In this document: positions 62,040 to 64,000 of the stretch, piece after piece | Layout: every line of letters begins with the position of its first letter | Position numbering within the stretch: position 1 is the first letter of the stretch | NCBI GenBank assembly: GCA_036362985.1 | Contig: JAYGXS010000001.1 | Coordinates: 11,754,889 to 11,818,888, forward strand | Origin: Ligula intestinalis | Lineage: Eukaryota; Platyhelminthes; Cestoda; Diphyllobothriidea; Diphyllobothriidae | DNA length: 64,000 nt | Direction of reading: 5' to 3' | Translations under genes and position numbers: made by a program | Notes under the pieces: model-generated | What the model was told of the DNA's origin: nothing | Database searches by the model: none | The model's input: only the letters and a program-made list of their open reading frames with translations

Positions 62040-62475
62040 GTGAACCTTAACGGTTGCGATCTTCCAGGCCCGGTTCCTCAGAAGAAGAGAGTGAGGTCTT
62101 GGAAAGGCCAGGTTAGTAGGAATTGTGTATTCTGTACAGACGGAAAGGAGAATAGTTTGCAAGAGATTTGACTATCGGCGCACACGTCCAGCCACGAGGC
62201 GGGCTAGGTCCAAGTGATGTCTAGCGGTAGTCATGGCCTTGAGGTCCGTCCAGACGGCTTGAGGCCACGCTCCTGTGGGTTGAGGCCAGAATGGGGGAGA
62301 GACGGTGCGTGCGTTTACTAGCAGTGAAGGTCACGCGTCAGTTTGCGTCCAACTCGAGGCACTCGAAAAACTGCCTTCGCGCGAGGTCCCATGCTCTGAG
62401 TTACCTCGTCTGTGGCGTCATGATTAAGGAGGGCGTCGGACAGCAGCGACCACTACAGATCCTCCAGTTTTCAAA
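62040..62475 (-). repeat. Dispersed repeat K with DATD-type block
   Basis: Reverse landmarks are CTTCCAGGCCCGGTTCCTCAG, TGTGTATTCTGTACAGACGG, CACGCGTCAGTTTGCGTCC and ACCTCGTCTGTGGCGTCATG. The minus strand reads DATDEVTQSMGPRAKAVFRV, parallel to 1,745 and 38,940. Confidence 0.65.
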
Positions 62476-62523
62476 GTGCAGCTTTTTACTTTACTCACAA
62501 ACTAATTTCGAACTTGGAGAAGA

Positions 62524-62716
62524 GCACTATCTTCAAGGGTCAACAGGCGCAGACAGAAATTTGATGTAAATATTTGGGCCGAAGTCAGTAATTACGCAAG
62601 TTTTATAACTAACTGCCTTTTGGCAGATTGTAAAAACTGCAGGGTTAGCCCCAGGTAGCCCATGGACTTCGGCCCAAATATTTACATCTTTTTCGATCTG
62701 CGCAGTACACCCTTGA
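62524..62716. repeat. Fold-back element
   Basis: GATGTAAATATTTGGGCCG (from 62,560) is mirrored, without mismatch over 24 bases, by 62,666-62,689 (GACTTCGGCCCAAATATTTA onward). Pairing continues outward less perfectly through GCGCAGA and TTCAAGGGT. The loop (about 62,584-62,665) contains a smaller hairpin CTGCCTTTTGGCAG. Related to repeat M. Confidence 0.7.
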
Positions 62717-62719
62717 ATA

Positions 62720-63480
62720 TAATTATCTATTCCAAGTTAAAAATGACTTCTTAGGGCAAGTAATAAGTTACAAGTTCAGGATTATAGCCTCTGCCAGTCA
62801 GCACACGGGATGCTGGAGGAATCGCAGATGAGCCGAATCAGCATCAGTATATTGAGGAATATGTAGGAAAAATTCCTTTGAATGCTCTTTTTGTACATAT
62901 GTGCAGTGGTAGCAGAACATTTGTTTCTCAGACTGTTGGCGAGGCCAGTTGTCCTGTGTCATAGGATGACAATAGGAGCAGACAGTGAAAAAGCTCCTCA
63001 GGGATTTTTAGGAGAAAAACTGTCGCCTTTGTGGGGGTAATGCGTGGGATGTAGGAGAAAAAAGGGGGTTCCCATTGGGGGGGGGGGGGCATTGCAAAAG
63101 TTCCCAGGATCATCACCGTTTGGAAGCCGCGTCCTGATTGTTCCTAGCTGATTGCAGAGTCCGCCAACGGAACTGGAATCGTTGGCAGTAGAATGAAGGT
63201 CATAAATTGGGAAAATGATGTGGATGCTGAAACTCATAGCTGGAAATGGCTCCGTTGTATGTGGAAGGTACAAGAGCCTAAGGTCTGTGAGCCATGAGCA
63301 ATTGAGCATCACCCTCTTGCTTAACGACAGGGTGTCGGTAATGAAAGTCTCCATTTCGTGGCCAAAGGAGATGACACAGGATAAATTCAGTTGAAGGCGA
63401 GGGAGGTTTGACGATGATTGAGCTCGACCACATCAGGAGTTTAGTTGCGTGTTCATCTCACGATTGGGGGTCAAGAGTTA
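62720..63480. other. Nothing recognised; poly-G run
   Basis: A run of about 13 G lies at 63,078-63,090. The minus-strand proline-rich frames crossing it are artefacts. Confidence 0.4.
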
Positions 63481-63484
63481 TAGG

Positions 63485-63900
63485 AGTTAAGGCTAAGACG
63501 GTTAACCCTAACGCCAACAAACTTCCAGGTCCGGTTCCTTAGGAGACGAAAGAAGTCTTGGGAAGGCCAGAGTAGAAGGGATAGTTTATTGTGTGCACAA
63601 AGACACGGAGAATAGATGTAGAGAAGATGGACTTCGGAGCACACGCCATTCCGCTGGAGTGCCGTGGTCCTAAGTGACGTCTAGTGGCCAAGAGCGGGGA
63701 AAAAGGGACTTGTTCGAGTGGTGCTTGGCGGCCGCGGGAACCTAGACACACGTGTGTGTGTGTGTGTGTCCGAGTTGAAGTAGGTCAAGGCTCTGCAGGT
63801 CAGCGCGACTGGAAGCGCTGACCGAGGTATTGGATGACCTTGAGGCAGCTGGCGTTGAATAATGACATCGGACAAAGCAGTAGAGAAGGTGGGACGGCAG
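63485..63900 (-). repeat. Dispersed repeat K
   Basis: Reverse landmarks are CTTCCAGGTCCGGTTCCTTAGG, GATAGTTTATTGTGTGCAC (polyadenylation-like AATAAA on the minus strand), and a GT dinucleotide run at about 63,751-63,769. The TTAACCGTCTTAGCCTTAAC end (63,507-63,488, minus sense) is the best preserved of its kind. Confidence 0.65.
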
Positions 63901-64000
63901 AGACCGCTACAAATCAATCACGTAAGAAGGCCAGGCGCAGCAACAACACTGACGACAGCGGGCATAATTGTCCCGCCATTATCGGGCCCGCATCCGATGC

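Noticed and set aside
62928..63354. Proline-rich frames on the minus strand
   Set aside because: They run through the poly-G tract at 63,078-63,090 and have no motif.

Overview
The window looks like non-coding, repeat-saturated animal nuclear DNA. There is no bacterial gene organisation: no operons and no long non-overlapping ORFs. Almost every stretch that reads as protein is a decayed piece of a retroelement or DNA transposon. The Penelope-like (PLE) reverse transcriptase plus GIY-YIG protein, the tRNA-headed SINEs, the Helitron/Pif1 remnant and the lack of compact genes suggest a large metazoan genome. My best guess, from the character of the PLE proteins, is a flatworm, probably a diphyllobothriid-type tapeworm. 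That is inference and not proven by the sequence.

The dominant inhabitants are PLEs of two lineages. PLE-A encodes RT plus GIY-YIG and carries hammerhead-ribozyme-like motifs in its terminal repeat (pLTR). It occurs at 5.66-5.87, 6.93-8.16, 11.69-12.32, 13.5-14.1, 21.10-21.66, 27.45-28.95, 31.87-32.40, 34.72-34.84, 41.08-41.20 and 48.79-49.36 kb, with further coding scraps near 11.2, 20.5 and 50.9 kb. PLE-B has a GIY-YIG protein ending in an LPW motif. It occurs at 8.74-10.12, 13.3, 17.0-17.6, 25.1-25.6, 26.4-27.4, 29.9-30.2, 32.7-33.9, 42.9-43.2 and 44.8-45.5 kb. Four PLE-A insertions keep recognisable target-site duplications (9-14 bp). They show that each inserted as a composite of a short inverted pLTR piece, a 5'-truncated coding end, a full pLTR and a one-sided extension of about 37-41 nt. 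A fifth insertion is only 124 bp long and consists of a hammerhead-bearing pLTR unit between 14-bp duplications.

Other elements are: two non-LTR RT C-termini (15.9-16.4 and 35.0-35.5 kb); a Helitron remnant with a Pif1 helicase end and a diagnostic hairpin-CTAG terminus (54.97-56.03 kb); TA-flanked MITEs (16.66, 19.31 and 37.58 kb); a MITE with long terminal inverted repeats and a degenerate telomere-like interior (51.7 kb, relatives at 22.4 and 41.3 kb); tRNA-derived SINEs; a dispersed family called K here, with 12 copies; and several more repeat families (R, T, L, D, M).

Only two stretches look like possible host exons: 46,064-46,293 on the minus strand, ending at a GTAAGT donor, and 47,124-47,247 on the plus strand, a signal peptide followed by a GTAAGC donor beside CpG-rich DNA. 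Both are tentative. The most interesting material is the set of PLE hammerheads. Their stems covary between copies, and two copies appear to replace the core C3-G8 pair with U3-A8.
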